NCBI RefSeq assembly: GCF_900698965.1
Contig: NZ_LR217725.1
Location: forward strand, 248,001-312,000
DNA length: 64,000 nucleotides
Source of the DNA: Erwinia_E haradaeae_A
GTDB taxonomy: Bacteria; Pseudomonadota; Gammaproteobacteria; Enterobacterales; Enterobacteriaceae
Direction of reading: 5' to 3'
Shown: positions 11,376 through 21,070 of the stretch, piece after piece
How the letters are laid out: the number at the start of each line of letters is the position of its first letter
Numbering within the stretch: the first letter of the stretch is position 1
Made by a program: the position numbers and the translations under genes
The notes under the pieces: model-generated
The model's input: only the letters and a program-made list of their open reading frames with translations
The model's database searches: none
What the model was told of the DNA's origin: nothing

Positions 11376-13289
11376 ATGGGTAAGATTATTGGCATTGATC
11401 TTGGTACAACAAATTCATGTGTTGCTATTATGGATGGCGGAAAGTCGCGTGTTCTGGAAAACTCAGAAGGTGATCGAACCACGCCTTCTATTATTGCTTA
11501 TACTCAGGACGGTGAAACATTAGTTGGACAGCCTGCTAAGCGTCAGGCGATTACTAATCCACAAAATACTTTATTTGCAATTAAGCGCCTTATTGGCCGT
11601 CGTTTTCAGGATAAAGAGGTGCAATGTGATATCAAAATAATGCCATTTAAAATTGTTAATGCCGATAATGGCGATGCGTGGCTTGATGTAAAAGGAAAAC
11701 GCATAGCACCTCCGCAGATTTCTGCTGAAGTTTTAAAAAAAATGAAAAAAACCGCTGAAGATTACTTAGGAGAGGATGTCAGTGAAGCAGTGATAACTGT
11801 ACCAGCCTATTTTAATGATGCGCAACGTCAGGCCACTAAAGATGCTGGGCGTATTGCAGGTTTAGATGTTAAACGCATCATCAATGAGCCTACTGCAGCT
11901 GCTTTAGCTTACGGTTTAGATAAAGGTCGAGGTAATCGCACAATTGCAGTATATGATCTAGGTGGTGGGACTTTTGATATTTCTATTATTGAAATTGATG
12001 AGGTTGATGGTGAAAAAACTTTTGAGGTTTTAGCTACTAACGGTGATACTCATTTAGGTGGTGAAGATTTCGATAGCCGTATGATTAATTACCTTGTATC
12101 TGAATTCAAAAGAGATCAAGGGGTTGATTTACATAATGACCCTCTAGCTATGCAACGCTTAAAAGAAGCAGCCGAAAAAGCTAAGATTGAGCTTTCCTCT
12201 GCTCAGCAAACCGATGTTAATTTACCGTATATTACAGCAGATGCTCATGGTCCAAAACACTTAAATATCAAAGTTACACGTGCAAAGCTGGAGTCCTTAG
12301 TTGAAGATTTGATTATCCGTTCAATTGAGCCATTGAAAATGGCTTTAAAAGATGCCAGCTTGTCTATAGCTGATATTAACGATGTGATTCTTGTAGGTGG
12401 TCAAACCCGTATGCCTATGGTGCAAGCCAAAGTAGCGGATTTCTTTAGTAAAGAGCCAAGAAAAGACGTTAATCCAGATGAAGCGGTAGCTGTAGGTGCT
12501 GCCGTACAGGGTGGCGTACTAGCTGGTGAAGTCAAAGATGTTTTGTTGCTGGATGTGACCCCGCTCTCTTTGGGTATTGAAACCATGGGGGGTGTGATGA
12601 CTTCACTAATTAGTAAAAATACTACAATTCCAACTAAGCACAGTCAGATATTTTCCACAGCAGAGGATAATCAGTCTGCGGTGACTATTCATGTAGTGCA
12701 AGGTGAACGTAAACGCGCAGTGGATAACAAGTCTCTTGGGCAGTTTAATCTTGATGGTATTCAAAACGCTCCGCGTGGAATGCCTCAAATTGAGGTTACC
12801 TTTGATATTGACGCTGATGGTATTTTACATGTATCTGCAAAAGATAAGCATACTGGTAAAGAGCAAAAGATAACTATTAAAGCTTCCTCAGGTTTAAACG
12901 ATAGAGAAATTGAAAAAATGGTGCACGATGCAGAGACTAATGCTGAGTCAGATCGTAAGTTTGCAGAGCTAGTTCAGACCAGAAATCAAGGTGACCAAAT
13001 AGTACATAGTACACGTAAGCAATTAAAAGAGGTGGGTGATAAACTAGCAGCAGGTGATAGAGCTTCTATTGAATCTGCGCTAAATGCGCTCAACGCAGCA
13101 CTAAAAGGCGAAGATAAATCAGAAATTGAAGCCAAGATGCAGATCTTAATGGAATCTTCTGCTAAGCTTATAGAACACGCTACACAACAAGCAGAGTCTA
13201 GAAGTTCCACAAGTTCTACTGAAAGCACTAAAAAAGATAGTGACGTTGTGGATGCTGAGTTCGAAGAAGTGAATGATAGCAAAAAATAA
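11376..13289 (+). CDS. dnaK: Hsp70 chaperone DnaK
   Basis: ATP-driven chaperone of the cytosol that binds exposed hydrophobic stretches and works with DnaJ and GrpE. It has 637 residues, one fewer than in E. coli. The ATPase domain starts GKIIGIDLGTTNSCVAIMDG and contains DLGGGTFDISIIEID and the VGGQTRMP motif. The linker DVLLLDVTPLSLGIE leads into the substrate-binding domain. The helical lid and a Ser/Thr-rich tail end in DVVDAEFEEVNDSKK, the EEV-type terminus that contacts partners. A GGAGA Shine-Dalgarno precedes the ATG. First gene of dnaK-dnaJ behind a sigma-32 promoter. With a probable tig relict in this window, DnaK may carry most nascent-chain folding. Confidence 0.98.
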   Translation: MGKIIGIDLGTTNSCVAIMDGGKSRVLENSEGDRTTPSIIAYTQDGETLVGQPAKRQAITNPQNTLFAIKRLIGRRFQDKEVQCDIKIMPFKIVNADNGDAWLDVKGKRIAPPQISAEVLKKMKKTAEDYLGEDVSEAVITVPAYFNDAQRQATKDAGRIAGLDVKRIINEPTAAALAYGLDKGRGNRTIAVYDLGGGTFDISIIEIDEVDGEKTFEVLATNGDTHLGGEDFDSRMINYLVSEFKRDQGVDLHNDPLAMQRLKEAAEKAKIELSSAQQTDVNLPYITADAHGPKHLNIKVTRAKLESLVEDLIIRSIEPLKMALKDASLSIADINDVILVGGQTRMPMVQAKVADFFSKEPRKDVNPDEAVAVGAAVQGGVLAGEVKDVLLLDVTPLSLGIETMGGVMTSLISKNTTIPTKHSQIFSTAEDNQSAVTIHVVQGERKRAVDNKSLGQFNLDGIQNAPRGMPQIEVTFDIDADGILHVSAKDKHTGKEQKITIKASSGLNDREIEKMVHDAETNAESDRKFAELVQTRNQGDQIVHSTRKQLKEVGDKLAAGDRASIESALNALNAALKGEDKSEIEAKMQILMESSAKLIEHATQQAESRSSTSSTESTKKDSDVVDAEFEEVNDSKK

Positions 13290-13339
13290 TTATCTTTCAG
13301 ATTAGCGATGTATGTCGTTGAAAGCACCGATTACAACTA

Positions 13340-13370
13340 GCACGGACGTGGATACAATTCACCTCCGTGC
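13340..13370 (+). promoter_or_regulatory. Stem-loop in the dnaK-dnaJ spacer
   Basis: GCACGG at 13340-13345 pairs with CCGTGC at 13365-13370, and an inner GTG pairs with CAC. It lies in the 109-bp gap between dnaK and dnaJ, is GC-rich for this genome and has no T-run. A role in mRNA stability or in lowering dnaJ output relative to dnaK is inference. Confidence 0.5.
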
Positions 13371-13398
13371 GTGTCTATGAATGTCAGGATAAAGAGCA

Positions 13399-14544
13399 AT
13401 GGTGAAAAAAGACTATTACGAGATTTTAGGTGTAACTAAATCAGCAGATGAGCGCGAAATCAAAAAGGCTTATAAGCGTCTAGCAATGAAATTCCATCCT
13501 GATCGTAATGCTGGAGACAAGGGCTCGGAGGCTAGATTTAAAGAGATTAAAGAGGCTTACGAGGTTCTCACAAATACACAGAAGCGAAAAGCTTACGACC
13601 AGTATGGTCATGCCGCTTTTGAGCATGGCGGTTCAAATGGAGGTGGACAAGGTAGTTTTAGTAGTGGTAATGCTGACTTTAGTGATATCTTTGGCGATGT
13701 ATTTGGTGATATTTTTGGGGGAAATCGACGTCAGAAGCGTACTACACGTGGATCTGATTTTCAATACAATATGGAGTTATCATTAGAAGAAGCAGTACGT
13801 GGTGTATCTAAAGAAATTCAGATTCCAACCATGGAAGATTGTATCAAATGTAATGGAAATGGAGCCAGGGTAGGAACTAAACCAAAAACTTGTCCAACGT
13901 GCCATGGTTCAGGGCAGATCCAAATTCGACAAGGTTTTTTTACTGTTCAGCAGGTTTGCTCACACTGTCAAGGAAGAGGGTCGATCATCAAAGATCCGTG
14001 TAAGGTTTGTAATGCAAAAGGTCGGATTTCTAAATCTAAAACTTTGTCAGTGAAAATACCTGCAGGGGTCGATACAGGTGATCGTATTCGTCTGAGTGGA
14101 GAAGGTGAGCCTGGTGAAAAAGGAGCCCCTTCAGGTGATTTATATGTCGAAATTCAGATGCGCAAGCATCACATTTTTGAACGTGAAGAAAATAATTTAT
14201 ACTGTGAGGTTCCAATTAACTTTATAATGGCAGCACTAGGTGGGGAGATTGAAGTTCCTACTTTAGATGGACGTGTAAGTTTAAAGGTACCCTCTGAAAC
14301 ACAAACCGGAAAATTGTTTCGTATGCGAGGAAAAGGTGTAAAATCAGTGCGTGGCGGTGTTGCAGGTGATTTGTTGTGTCGAATAGTAGTTGAAACTCCC
14401 GTGAATTTAAATGAACATCAAAAAATGATATTACGCACATTAAATGACAGCTTTATTGAATCTTCTGAAGAGAAGCACAGTCCGCGCTCTAAAACGTTTT
14501 TTGATGGTGTAAGACAGTTTTTTGATGATTTAACTCGTTACTGA
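13399..14544 (+). CDS. dnaJ: Co-chaperone DnaJ (Hsp40)
   Basis: Delivers substrates to DnaK and stimulates its ATPase. The J domain (1-70) has the essential HPD at 33-35, followed by a Gly/Phe-rich region (about 77-110). The zinc region holds Cys148/151, 165/168, 187/190 and 201/204. The C-terminal substrate and dimer domains end in FFDGVRQFFDDLTRY. The length of 381 is typical. The fourth zinc repeat reads CKVCNAKG, with alanine where CxxCxGxG usually has glycine; all eight cysteines are intact, so zinc binding should survive. It lies 109 bp after dnaK and is presumably co-transcribed from the heat-shock promoter. Confidence 0.97.
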   Translation: MVKKDYYEILGVTKSADEREIKKAYKRLAMKFHPDRNAGDKGSEARFKEIKEAYEVLTNTQKRKAYDQYGHAAFEHGGSNGGGQGSFSSGNADFSDIFGDVFGDIFGGNRRQKRTTRGSDFQYNMELSLEEAVRGVSKEIQIPTMEDCIKCNGNGARVGTKPKTCPTCHGSGQIQIRQGFFTVQQVCSHCQGRGSIIKDPCKVCNAKGRISKSKTLSVKIPAGVDTGDRIRLSGEGEPGEKGAPSGDLYVEIQMRKHHIFEREENNLYCEVPINFIMAALGGEIEVPTLDGRVSLKVPSETQTGKLFRMRGKGVKSVRGGVAGDLLCRIVVETPVNLNEHQKMILRTLNDSFIESSEEKHSPRSKTFFDGVRQFFDDLTRY

Positions 14545-14973
14545 TATGAATCCAAGAATAAATGAGGTAATCGTGTGATTACTATGATTACCAGTTGATA
14601 ATCTCAACACTTATGATAAAAGTAAGTTATATCTTATTATAGAGATATTCTGGAATTAGAGATATTCTGGAATAAACTGGTGTACTGGTTAGTATAAGAG
14701 TAACAACAATAAAATGCTACTGATTTTATGCATAAAATAAGGAACCTTGAGAATGTTTTTGATATACGACACATTAGAAATTATATGAAGTTTTCAGATT
14801 CTATATAAAAATGATAGTCTAATGACAGTACTACTACAAATATGGATAGGATTGCTAGACAAGACGAAAATCAATATATATTGATATATATTGATATGCA
14901 AAGGATTTTTTTAATTATCAGCTTTGTTAGAGCGCTAAAGGGGTAAACCAAGAAGGTATAACAGGTTCACGAA
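14545..14973. other. Spacer dnaJ-ubiG
   Basis: No gene seen. It includes a near-perfect 17-bp tandem duplication (unit agagatattctggaatt) at 14641-14673. No clear terminator follows dnaJ. Confidence 0.55.
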
Positions 14974-15708
14974 ATGAACATCGATAGCAATGAGATTATT
15001 AAATTTTCAAGGTTAGCGTCGTCTTGGTGGGACTTAGAAGGACCATTCCAGACCCTGCATAGGATGAATTTAATACGCCTGGAGTGGATTATAAAGCACG
15101 CAAATGGTCTTTTTGGTAAAGATGTTTTAGATGTTGGTTGTGGTGGTGGTATTCTTGCAGAAAGCATGGCTCGAGAAGGGGCTCATGTTACCGGTTTAGA
15201 CATGAGCGAGGAATTATTACAAGTAGCACGTTTACATGCTCTGCAAACCAATACCAAAATACACTATATAAAACAAACAGTAGAAGCTTATGCCGAGCAG
15301 TGCTCTAGGCAGTATGACGTTGTAACTTGTATGGAGATGCTAGAGCATGTCCCGGATCCGTGCTCAATTATTGATTCTTGCGCTAGGCTTGTTAAGCCAG
15401 GTGGTAACGTCTTTTGCTCAACTTTAAATCGTACAAAAACATCCTGGTTAGTAGCAATTCTTGGTGCAGAGTATATTCTAAAAATTCTGCCACGCGGAAC
15501 GCATAACATAAAAAAATTTATTCGTCCCAGTGAGTTGTTAGAATGGATAGACAGGACACCTTTGTATGTATATAACATTATTGGACTATGCTATCACCCC
15601 TTACGTAATCGTTTTAGATTAACCTCCAACATTGATGTGAACTATATGGTGCATGCACAATATGATATCAATCATACACAATATGATATCAATCATAGAT
15701 TGCGCTAA
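14974..15708 (+). CDS. ubiG: Ubiquinone biosynthesis O-methyltransferase UbiG
   Basis: SAM-dependent enzyme doing both O-methylations of ubiquinone synthesis. It has 244 residues, the SAM motif DVLDVGCGGG at 50-59 and the acidic GLDMSEE near 74-80. The N-terminal FSRLASSWWDLEGPF is typical. The family normally ends shortly after VNYMxHxQ; here VNYMVHAQ is followed by an extra tail in which YDINHTQ-type residues are repeated. That repeat comes from a 21-bp perfect tandem duplication at 15656-15697 that kept the frame. The tail is outside the catalytic fold and probably tolerated. Other quinone genes in the window are ispB and ubiA, with a relict of ubiC. Confidence 0.95.
   Translation: MNIDSNEIIKFSRLASSWWDLEGPFQTLHRMNLIRLEWIIKHANGLFGKDVLDVGCGGGILAESMAREGAHVTGLDMSEELLQVARLHALQTNTKIHYIKQTVEAYAEQCSRQYDVVTCMEMLEHVPDPCSIIDSCARLVKPGGNVFCSTLNRTKTSWLVAILGAEYILKILPRGTHNIKKFIRPSELLEWIDRTPLYVYNIIGLCYHPLRNRFRLTSNIDVNYMVHAQYDINHTQYDINHRLR
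15656..15697 (+). repeat. 21-bp in-frame tandem duplication in the ubiG 3' end
   Basis: The unit beginning cacaatatgatatcaatc covers 15656-15676 and is repeated exactly at 15677-15697. A multiple of three, it adds seven residues to the UbiG tail. Confidence 0.95.
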
Positions 15709-16049
15709 AGATACTAATTAAAATTATTATCTCTAATATCATAGTTGATATCTTAGGTGTTAGTAACGCATGTCTTATTATCTATTACGTTTCTATTGTA
15801 TTAGATTACAGGGTGCTCTTAATTTCATTAGAGATTCATAAGAATATATCTAGATAGAGACGACAGCGCGACTGCAACAATATATCGAGAGTATACGTAT
15901 AATAAGTGTTACTGCACCGTATGATACAGAGTATTGTAATATGCCTTGACATAATACTTCAGACTGTCAGTGCGTGTAGGAAAAATGAATTTTAAGTATT
16001 TGACATCTCACAGTTTATATGATAAAATAGAATTTTTACTTTTGAATAA
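15709..16049. other. Spacer ubiG to tRNA-Asn
   Basis: No gene or relict recognised in this 341-bp stretch. Confidence 0.5.
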
Positions 16050-16125
16050 TCCTCTGTAGTTCAGTTGGTAGAACGGCGGACTGTTAATCCGTATGTCACT
16101 GGTTCGAATCCAGTCAGAGGAGCCA
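16050..16125 (+). tRNA. asnT: tRNA-Asn (anticodon GUU)
   Basis: A 76-nt tRNA with encoded CCA. The acceptor stem is TCCTCTG/CAGAGGA, the D arm contains TTCAGTTGGTAGAA, the anticodon loop CTGTTAA gives GTT, and the T arm is CTGGTTCGAATCCAG. It is nearly identical to the enterobacterial asparagine tRNAs as I remember them. E. coli has several identical copies, so the letter of the symbol is arbitrary. It decodes AAC and AAU, abundant in this AT-rich genome. Confidence 0.97.
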
Positions 16126-16820
16126 CAATGAAAACCAGATCAACGCTGTTTTAGAGCAAGATACATATATTTTTACAAAATAACAGTAATTATCAAATCG
16201 GTACATTTGAAAATCAATGTAATTAGTATTATTGCACTCAAGTGTATTTATCTAAGAATTAAGAATACTTGATTTTTTTATAGATCTATGTACTTAGCGG
16301 TACATAGAGTCAGTATTGATAACGTATCTATCTAGTATTTACTAAAATTAGATCAATCTGTCTTTAACTAACTGAGCATTTAATATCAGTGTATAAAAAA
16401 TTTAATTTTAGTAAAATTTACTAGTTTTTTAATATTTCTAATATTTCTAACATTTTTTTATTGATCGGAAGATCAAGCTATATATTGATTGTTTTTCTAT
16501 TAACGTGATCCCGGCATGCTATGTTGTCCAACATGTACAAGCTTAAAAAGAAGCCGATCATAATAAGTCTTAATATTATTATTCATAAGTGGCATACAAT
16601 AAGTAATATTTCTTATTTTATACTGCATTTATCCTCTATTTAGAGTGATTCTTGAATTAAAACTAATAATTTTATCATTTTACATAAAATATTTTACATA
16701 AAATATTAAGCACTGATAAATATTCAACACTGCGAGCATGTAGTAATGCTGATTATAATAAAGTTTTAAAATTTATGATTTAGAAATGTAGATAACAATG
16801 TAGTCTGCACATCGCAGATA
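16126..16820. other. Spacer tRNA-Asn to ispB
   Basis: No gene seen. AT-rich with short duplications such as ttttacataaaatat near 16677-16706. Confidence 0.55.
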
Positions 16821-17795
16821 TTAAGTGATACGCTGCATTGAGATATGCGCTAGCGCCGCTAATGCATCACGCCATGGTGATTCAGGAAGTATTTCTAATG
16901 CCGCTACAGCCTTATCAGCTTCTTTCTGTGCAGTTTTTCTCGTGCACTCCAGAGAACCATATTGTTTCATGATGGATTGAATCATATCAAAATAGTGGAA
17001 TCCGTTTCCTTTACTAATTACTGAGCGAATGAAGTTAGCTTGTTCAAGGTTTCCATGGTGTATTGCATGTAATAAAGGAAGGGTAGGTTTCCCCTCCTTA
17101 AGGTCGTCACCTATGTTTTTTCCTAATATTTTATCATTAGAGCTATAATCTAATACGTCATCAATCAGTTGAAATGCAGTACCTAGATAACGACCATAAT
17201 CTTGTAAGGCTTTCTCTTGAGCTAGATTGGATCCCGCTAAAATAGCGGAAGCTTGCGTTGCAGCTTCAAAAAGACGCGCTGTTTTACTATAGATAATATG
17301 CATATAATTTTCTTCAGTTAGATCTGGATTGTGACAATTTATCAATTGCAGCACCTCTCCCTCGGAAATGACATTGACAGCTTCTGAGATTATTCCTAGA
17401 ATTTTTAATGATCCAAGATTGGTCATCATCTGAAATGCACGAGTATATATAAAGTCGCCAACTAATACGCTCGCTGCATTGCCAAAGGCAATATTAGCGG
17501 TAGGTTGACCTCTGCGGGCCTCTGATTGATCAACGACATCGTCGTGTAGTAGTGTTGCAGTATGAATGAACTCAATGAGTGCTGCCATAGTAATATGTTG
17601 TTTTCCTGAGTAGCTATGAATGGCCCTTGCCGCTAATAATGTGATCATTGGACGAATACGTTTGCCTCCGTTGTTAATGATGTAGCAACTAAGTTGATTA
17701 ATCAGAGGAATATTTGAGCTCAGTTGTTTACTTATTATAGTATTAACATCTGCCATATCATGTGCAATAAGTATGTTTATTTCTTCTAAATTCAT
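16821..17795 (-). CDS. ispB: Octaprenyl (polyprenyl) diphosphate synthase
   Basis: Elongates farnesyl diphosphate with isopentenyl diphosphate to the polyprenyl side chain of ubiquinone. It has 324 residues, one or so from the E. coli length. The two aspartate-rich Mg2+ motifs are intact: LLHDDVVD at 82-89, followed by Gln and the basic ARRG, and LIDDVLDYS near residue 212. GGKRIRPM near 43-50 binds the homoallylic substrate. It is divergent from rplU-rpmA, as in E. coli. It supplies the prenyl donor for UbiA, encoded at 34.1 kb. No strong Shine-Dalgarno precedes the ATG; the N-terminus MNLEEIN matches the family. Confidence 0.96.
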   Translation of the reverse strand: MNLEEINILIAHDMADVNTIISKQLSSNIPLINQLSCYIINNGGKRIRPMITLLAARAIHSYSGKQHITMAALIEFIHTATLLHDDVVDQSEARRGQPTANIAFGNAASVLVGDFIYTRAFQMMTNLGSLKILGIISEAVNVISEGEVLQLINCHNPDLTEENYMHIIYSKTARLFEAATQASAILAGSNLAQEKALQDYGRYLGTAFQLIDDVLDYSSNDKILGKNIGDDLKEGKPTLPLLHAIHHGNLEQANFIRSVISKGNGFHYFDMIQSIMKQYGSLECTRKTAQKEADKAVAALEILPESPWRDALAALAHISMQRIT

Positions 17796-18056
17796 GAGTT
17801 TTTTGAGTTCTCACCTAGTTTTTACCGCAAAGGAAGTATAAATGTATCTTTAATATCATCAGATATATAATAGATCATACAGTATATGATATTGCACCAT
17901 GTGTTGAAAAAATATTTGCTCTTGTTGTAAAAGTATTTTCTTTTGTATTGATAATAAATGCTTGTTTTTAGTAAAGAGTTTTGTATAATTACATATCTAA
18001 TAAAATTTATAGCGCAGTATAATATTTACCAGGAAAGCGCAGAAACGGAGTTGGCT

Positions 18057-18395
18057 ATGTATGCGGTTTTTCAAAGTGGCGGAAAGCAACACCGAGTAAG
18101 TGAAGGTCAGGCGGTACGACTAGAAAAGGTAGACCACTTAATTGGCGAAGTAGTAGTATTTAACCAAGTTCTTATGATAGCCAATGATAAGAATATCAAT
18201 ATAGGCTCACCGTTTGTAATAGGTGGAATAATAAAAGCAGAAATTATCGCTCATGGTCGCAGCAACAAAATTAAAATTATTAAATTTCGTGCTCGTAAAC
18301 ACTATCGAAAACATCAAGGTCATCGACAGTCTTTTACTGATGTTAAAATTATTACTATTAGAGCCTCAGAGGATCGCTTAACACATGGCACATAA
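18057..18395 (+). CDS. rplU: 50S ribosomal protein L21
   Basis: Large-subunit protein that binds 23S rRNA. I start it at the ATG at 18057, preceded by GGAG, because MYAVFQSGGKQHRV is the universal N-terminus; an in-frame ATG at 17958 would add 33 unrelated residues. The basic FRARKHYRKHQGHRQ stretch is typical. The product is 112 residues against about 103 in E. coli: after the usual end (ITIRAS) the frame runs on through EDRLTHGT and stops inside rpmA. The overlap with rpmA is 11 bp. The ancestral stop has evidently been lost. Same operon as rpmA. Confidence 0.95.
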   Translation: MYAVFQSGGKQHRVSEGQAVRLEKVDHLIGEVVVFNQVLMIANDKNINIGSPFVIGGIIKAEIIAHGRSNKIKIIKFRARKHYRKHQGHRQSFTDVKIITIRASEDRLTHGT

Positions 18396-18651
18396 AAAAG
18401 CAGGTGGATCCACGCGTAATGGTCGAGACTCTCATGCAAAACGACTTGGGGTAAAGCGTTTTGGAGGAGAAACTGTATTGGCGGGGAGCATTATTGTGAG
18501 GCAGAGGGGAACTCAGTTTTATGCCGGTAACAATGTGGGGTGTGGTCGTGATCATACTCTGTTTGCTACTACTAATGGTCAAGTCAAATTTGAAATTAAA
18601 GGAGCAGCAAGACGAAAATATATTAGCATCGTCACTGATCATATCAATTAG
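18385..18651 (+). CDS. rpmA: 50S ribosomal protein L27
   Basis: Sits near the peptidyl-transferase centre, where its N-terminal tail contacts tRNA. The start MAHKKAGGSTRNGRDS and the core KRFGGETVLAGSIIVRQRGT are characteristic. At 88 residues it is three longer than in E. coli, ending RRKYISIVTDHIN. The first 11 bases overlap the end of rplU. L21 and L27 are essential or nearly so and always travel together, so expression of both from one transcript is expected. A stem-loop with a T-run follows at 18671. Confidence 0.96.
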   Translation: MAHKKAGGSTRNGRDSHAKRLGVKRFGGETVLAGSIIVRQRGTQFYAGNNVGCGRDHTLFATTNGQVKFEIKGAARRKYISIVTDHIN

Positions 18652-18670
18652 TGTAATAGACAATATTATC

Positions 18671-18697
18671 AAATAAATTCTAAAAGAATTTATTTTT
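18671..18697 (+). terminator. Probable terminator after rplU-rpmA
   Basis: AAATAAATTCT at 18671-18681 pairs perfectly with AGAATTTATTT at 18685-18695 over a 3-nt loop, and the descending arm continues into a T-run (TTTTT). It lies 20 bp after the rpmA stop. The stem is AT-rich, so its strength is uncertain. Confidence 0.5.
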
Positions 18698-20053
18698 AAT
18701 CAGAGTAATTTATTTCTATAAGAAATGGCAAAAACAAGAAATTAGAACAGATTTTTTTTCATAAAGTTCACGCAACACTCATTAATAAATGGTAGCTTAA
18801 AAATATTATATCTCGCCATAGCTAGAATCTCTGACCGATGGGCAATTACCTTAAAAATTATTTATTTTAAGCACAGTAACATTATTGGTTATTTTTAATA
18901 TATAGTTATAACAATAGTTATTTTTAGTTTATATATATGAAATATAAGTTATGAAATATATAGGTATGCGTAATCATGGTAAATAACTATTGCTAACACG
19001 ATATCGATCGAGAGATTCATTTGCCTATCAAAATATAGTCTTGTTTATATAAAATATAAAATCTATGTATTTCACACCAACATCTAAGCTATCTTATGGG
19101 TTTTACTCTATCAAGTACAGAGCCAAATCAGAAAATCGTAACTTAGCATCATGATGTAAACATTTGATTCTTAAATAAGAATCACTATTGAGGTCTCATT
19201 GCTACTGCAGATTCTCACACTAGTTATATAAAGACATTCACACTAGCTATATCTAGTACATTCACACTAGTTATATCTAGTTATATAAAGACATTATCAG
19301 GTACAGCGCTGTCACACGCTTATATTATATTAATATAAGTAATAGTTTAGTATGCTACTACTTGTTGAGTAGTAGTGAAAACAGTGTAACTTAGATTAAG
19401 AGACATTGATTAACACACATGAGGTTAACAGACATTTAAAGTAACTTATATAAATATATGACTTTCTGGTTAAGAAAGATTAGGCATAGAATGCCTTACT
19501 GTAGTGATCTTTTTAATACTTCAGACTACCACGTATTCACAATCTAACTTATTCGTTTGCGAAGCAAACAGACTATGTGTTTATCAATGTCAGGAAGGAG
19601 GTAACTCCCTTTGTCAATCTATGCTGACATGGATTGTAATGTATAATGTAATCTAACTTACCAATATTCTTGCCAATATGTCATATGACCTAGAAATCTG
19701 AGCCTAGAAGCGTCAATCAAATTGATAATAAACAATATATATTTCTATATATTGGCATAAAAAATATATATTGTGATTAAAGACGGTAGGTTGGTTACTC
19801 GGATGCTTGTTTAAGCAAAACACATTAAGCCATGACATTGCATAACTGTTTATTATGAAAGCAGAATAATATTCTGATTGATTTTATCTTTGATAGACAT
19901 AGATTTGTATACCGAAGGTCGCATATATTGTCTGCATTGAAGCAATGACTTAGGACGTAGACTGGTGATATTTACGTAGGATTATGCGCTCGCTATCTTT
20001 TGATATTATCCATTCTGGAAGATACACTGTTGTATCGATAATGGGGTACTCAA
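18698..20053. other. Long spacer rpmA-obgE
   Basis: No intact gene in 1.36 kb. In E. coli yhbE, a drug/metabolite-type transporter of about 320 codons, lies exactly here, and the gap is about the right size. I could not align enough of it to call a relict. Short repeats built on cacactagttatat are present near 19220-19290. Confidence 0.5.
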
Positions 20054-21070
20054 ATGAAGTTTGTAGATGAAGCAAAGATCCTGGCGGTGGCTGGTGATGG
20101 GGGAAACGGTTGCGTTAGTTTTCGTCGTGAGAAGTATATCCCTCGTGGCGGTCCTGACGGCGGTGATGGTGGCGATGGCGGTGATGTATATATACAAGCT
20201 AATGAGAACATCAATACATTAGTTCAGTTTCATTTTAAAAAAACTTTTTGTGCTGAAAATGGTCAAAATGGCCAGAGTAGTGACTGCAAAGGGAAGCGAG
20301 GAAAGGATCTAGTTGTTCATGTTCCTGTAGGCACCAGAATCATTGATTGCGATACAACTCAGATACTAGGTGACATGACTCGTCATCTCCAAAAAATGAT
20401 GCTCGTAAAAGGTGGTTGGCACGGAATGGGTAATACGCGATTTAAATCATCGATTAATCGCGCTCCACGTAAAAAGACTATGGGTACATTGGGTGAGCAG
20501 AGAAATGTACGGCTAGAGATGATGCTACTAGCAGATGTTGGCATGTTAGGATTGCCAAATGCAGGAAAGTCAACTTTAACTTGCATGGTATCTTCTGCTA
20601 AATCAAAAATAGCTGATTATCCCTTTACAACACTAGCACCTAGTCTTGGCGTAGTGCGAGTCGACTGCGATAATAGTTTTGTTATTGCGGATATACCAGG
20701 TTTAATTGAAGGAGCTTCGAATGGTGCCGGGCTAGGTATTCGTTTTTTAAAACATCTTGAACGTTGTCACTTATTGCTACATATTATTGATATAGCACCA
20801 ATAAATGAAAGAGAATTGGTTAGGAATATTTCTATTATTACATATGAGTTGGAGAGATACAGCATTAATCTTTTTCAGAAACCGCGTTGGTTAGTGTTCA
20901 ACAAGGTTGACCTCTTAGGTTATAAAGAAGCACGGTTACGTGCAGCTTCTATTATCAGAGCAATTCAATGGACTGAGAAGTATTATTTAATTTCTTCATT
21001 ATATAATACAGGTATCAAGAGATTATGTCAGGACATTACTTCTTTTATAAAAACACTAAAACGCAGATAA
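20054..21070 (+). CDS. obgE: Obg GTPase (CgtA)
   Basis: Ribosome-associated GTPase needed for 50S assembly and linked to the stringent response. The glycine-rich Obg fold covers about 1-159, with RRGGPDGGDGGDGGDV-type repeats near 30-45. The GTPase domain has G1 GLPNAGKST at 166-174, G3 DIPGLIEGA, G4 NKVD and a G5-like SSLYNTG. At 338 residues it lacks the roughly 50-residue acidic tail of E. coli ObgE (390) and ends TLKRR soon after the G domain. That tail is variable and often dispensable, so function is likely kept. In E. coli it follows rplU-rpmA-yhbE; here yhbE is missing. Confidence 0.96.
   Translation: MKFVDEAKILAVAGDGGNGCVSFRREKYIPRGGPDGGDGGDGGDVYIQANENINTLVQFHFKKTFCAENGQNGQSSDCKGKRGKDLVVHVPVGTRIIDCDTTQILGDMTRHLQKMMLVKGGWHGMGNTRFKSSINRAPRKKTMGTLGEQRNVRLEMMLLADVGMLGLPNAGKSTLTCMVSSAKSKIADYPFTTLAPSLGVVRVDCDNSFVIADIPGLIEGASNGAGLGIRFLKHLERCHLLLHIIDIAPINERELVRNISIITYELERYSINLFQKPRWLVFNKVDLLGYKEARLRAASIIRAIQWTEKYYLISSLYNTGIKRLCQDITSFIKTLKRR

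Noticed and set aside
17958..18056. Extended N-terminus of L21
   Set aside because: The 33 extra codons have no counterpart in L21 proteins, and a GGAG Shine-Dalgarno precedes the internal ATG at 18057.
18698..20053. Remnant of yhbE between rpmA and obgE
   Set aside because: The gap size and position fit, and one frame near 19940-20000 gives NDLGRRLVIFT*DYALAI. The identities are few, and a second candidate block is at the wrong spacing.
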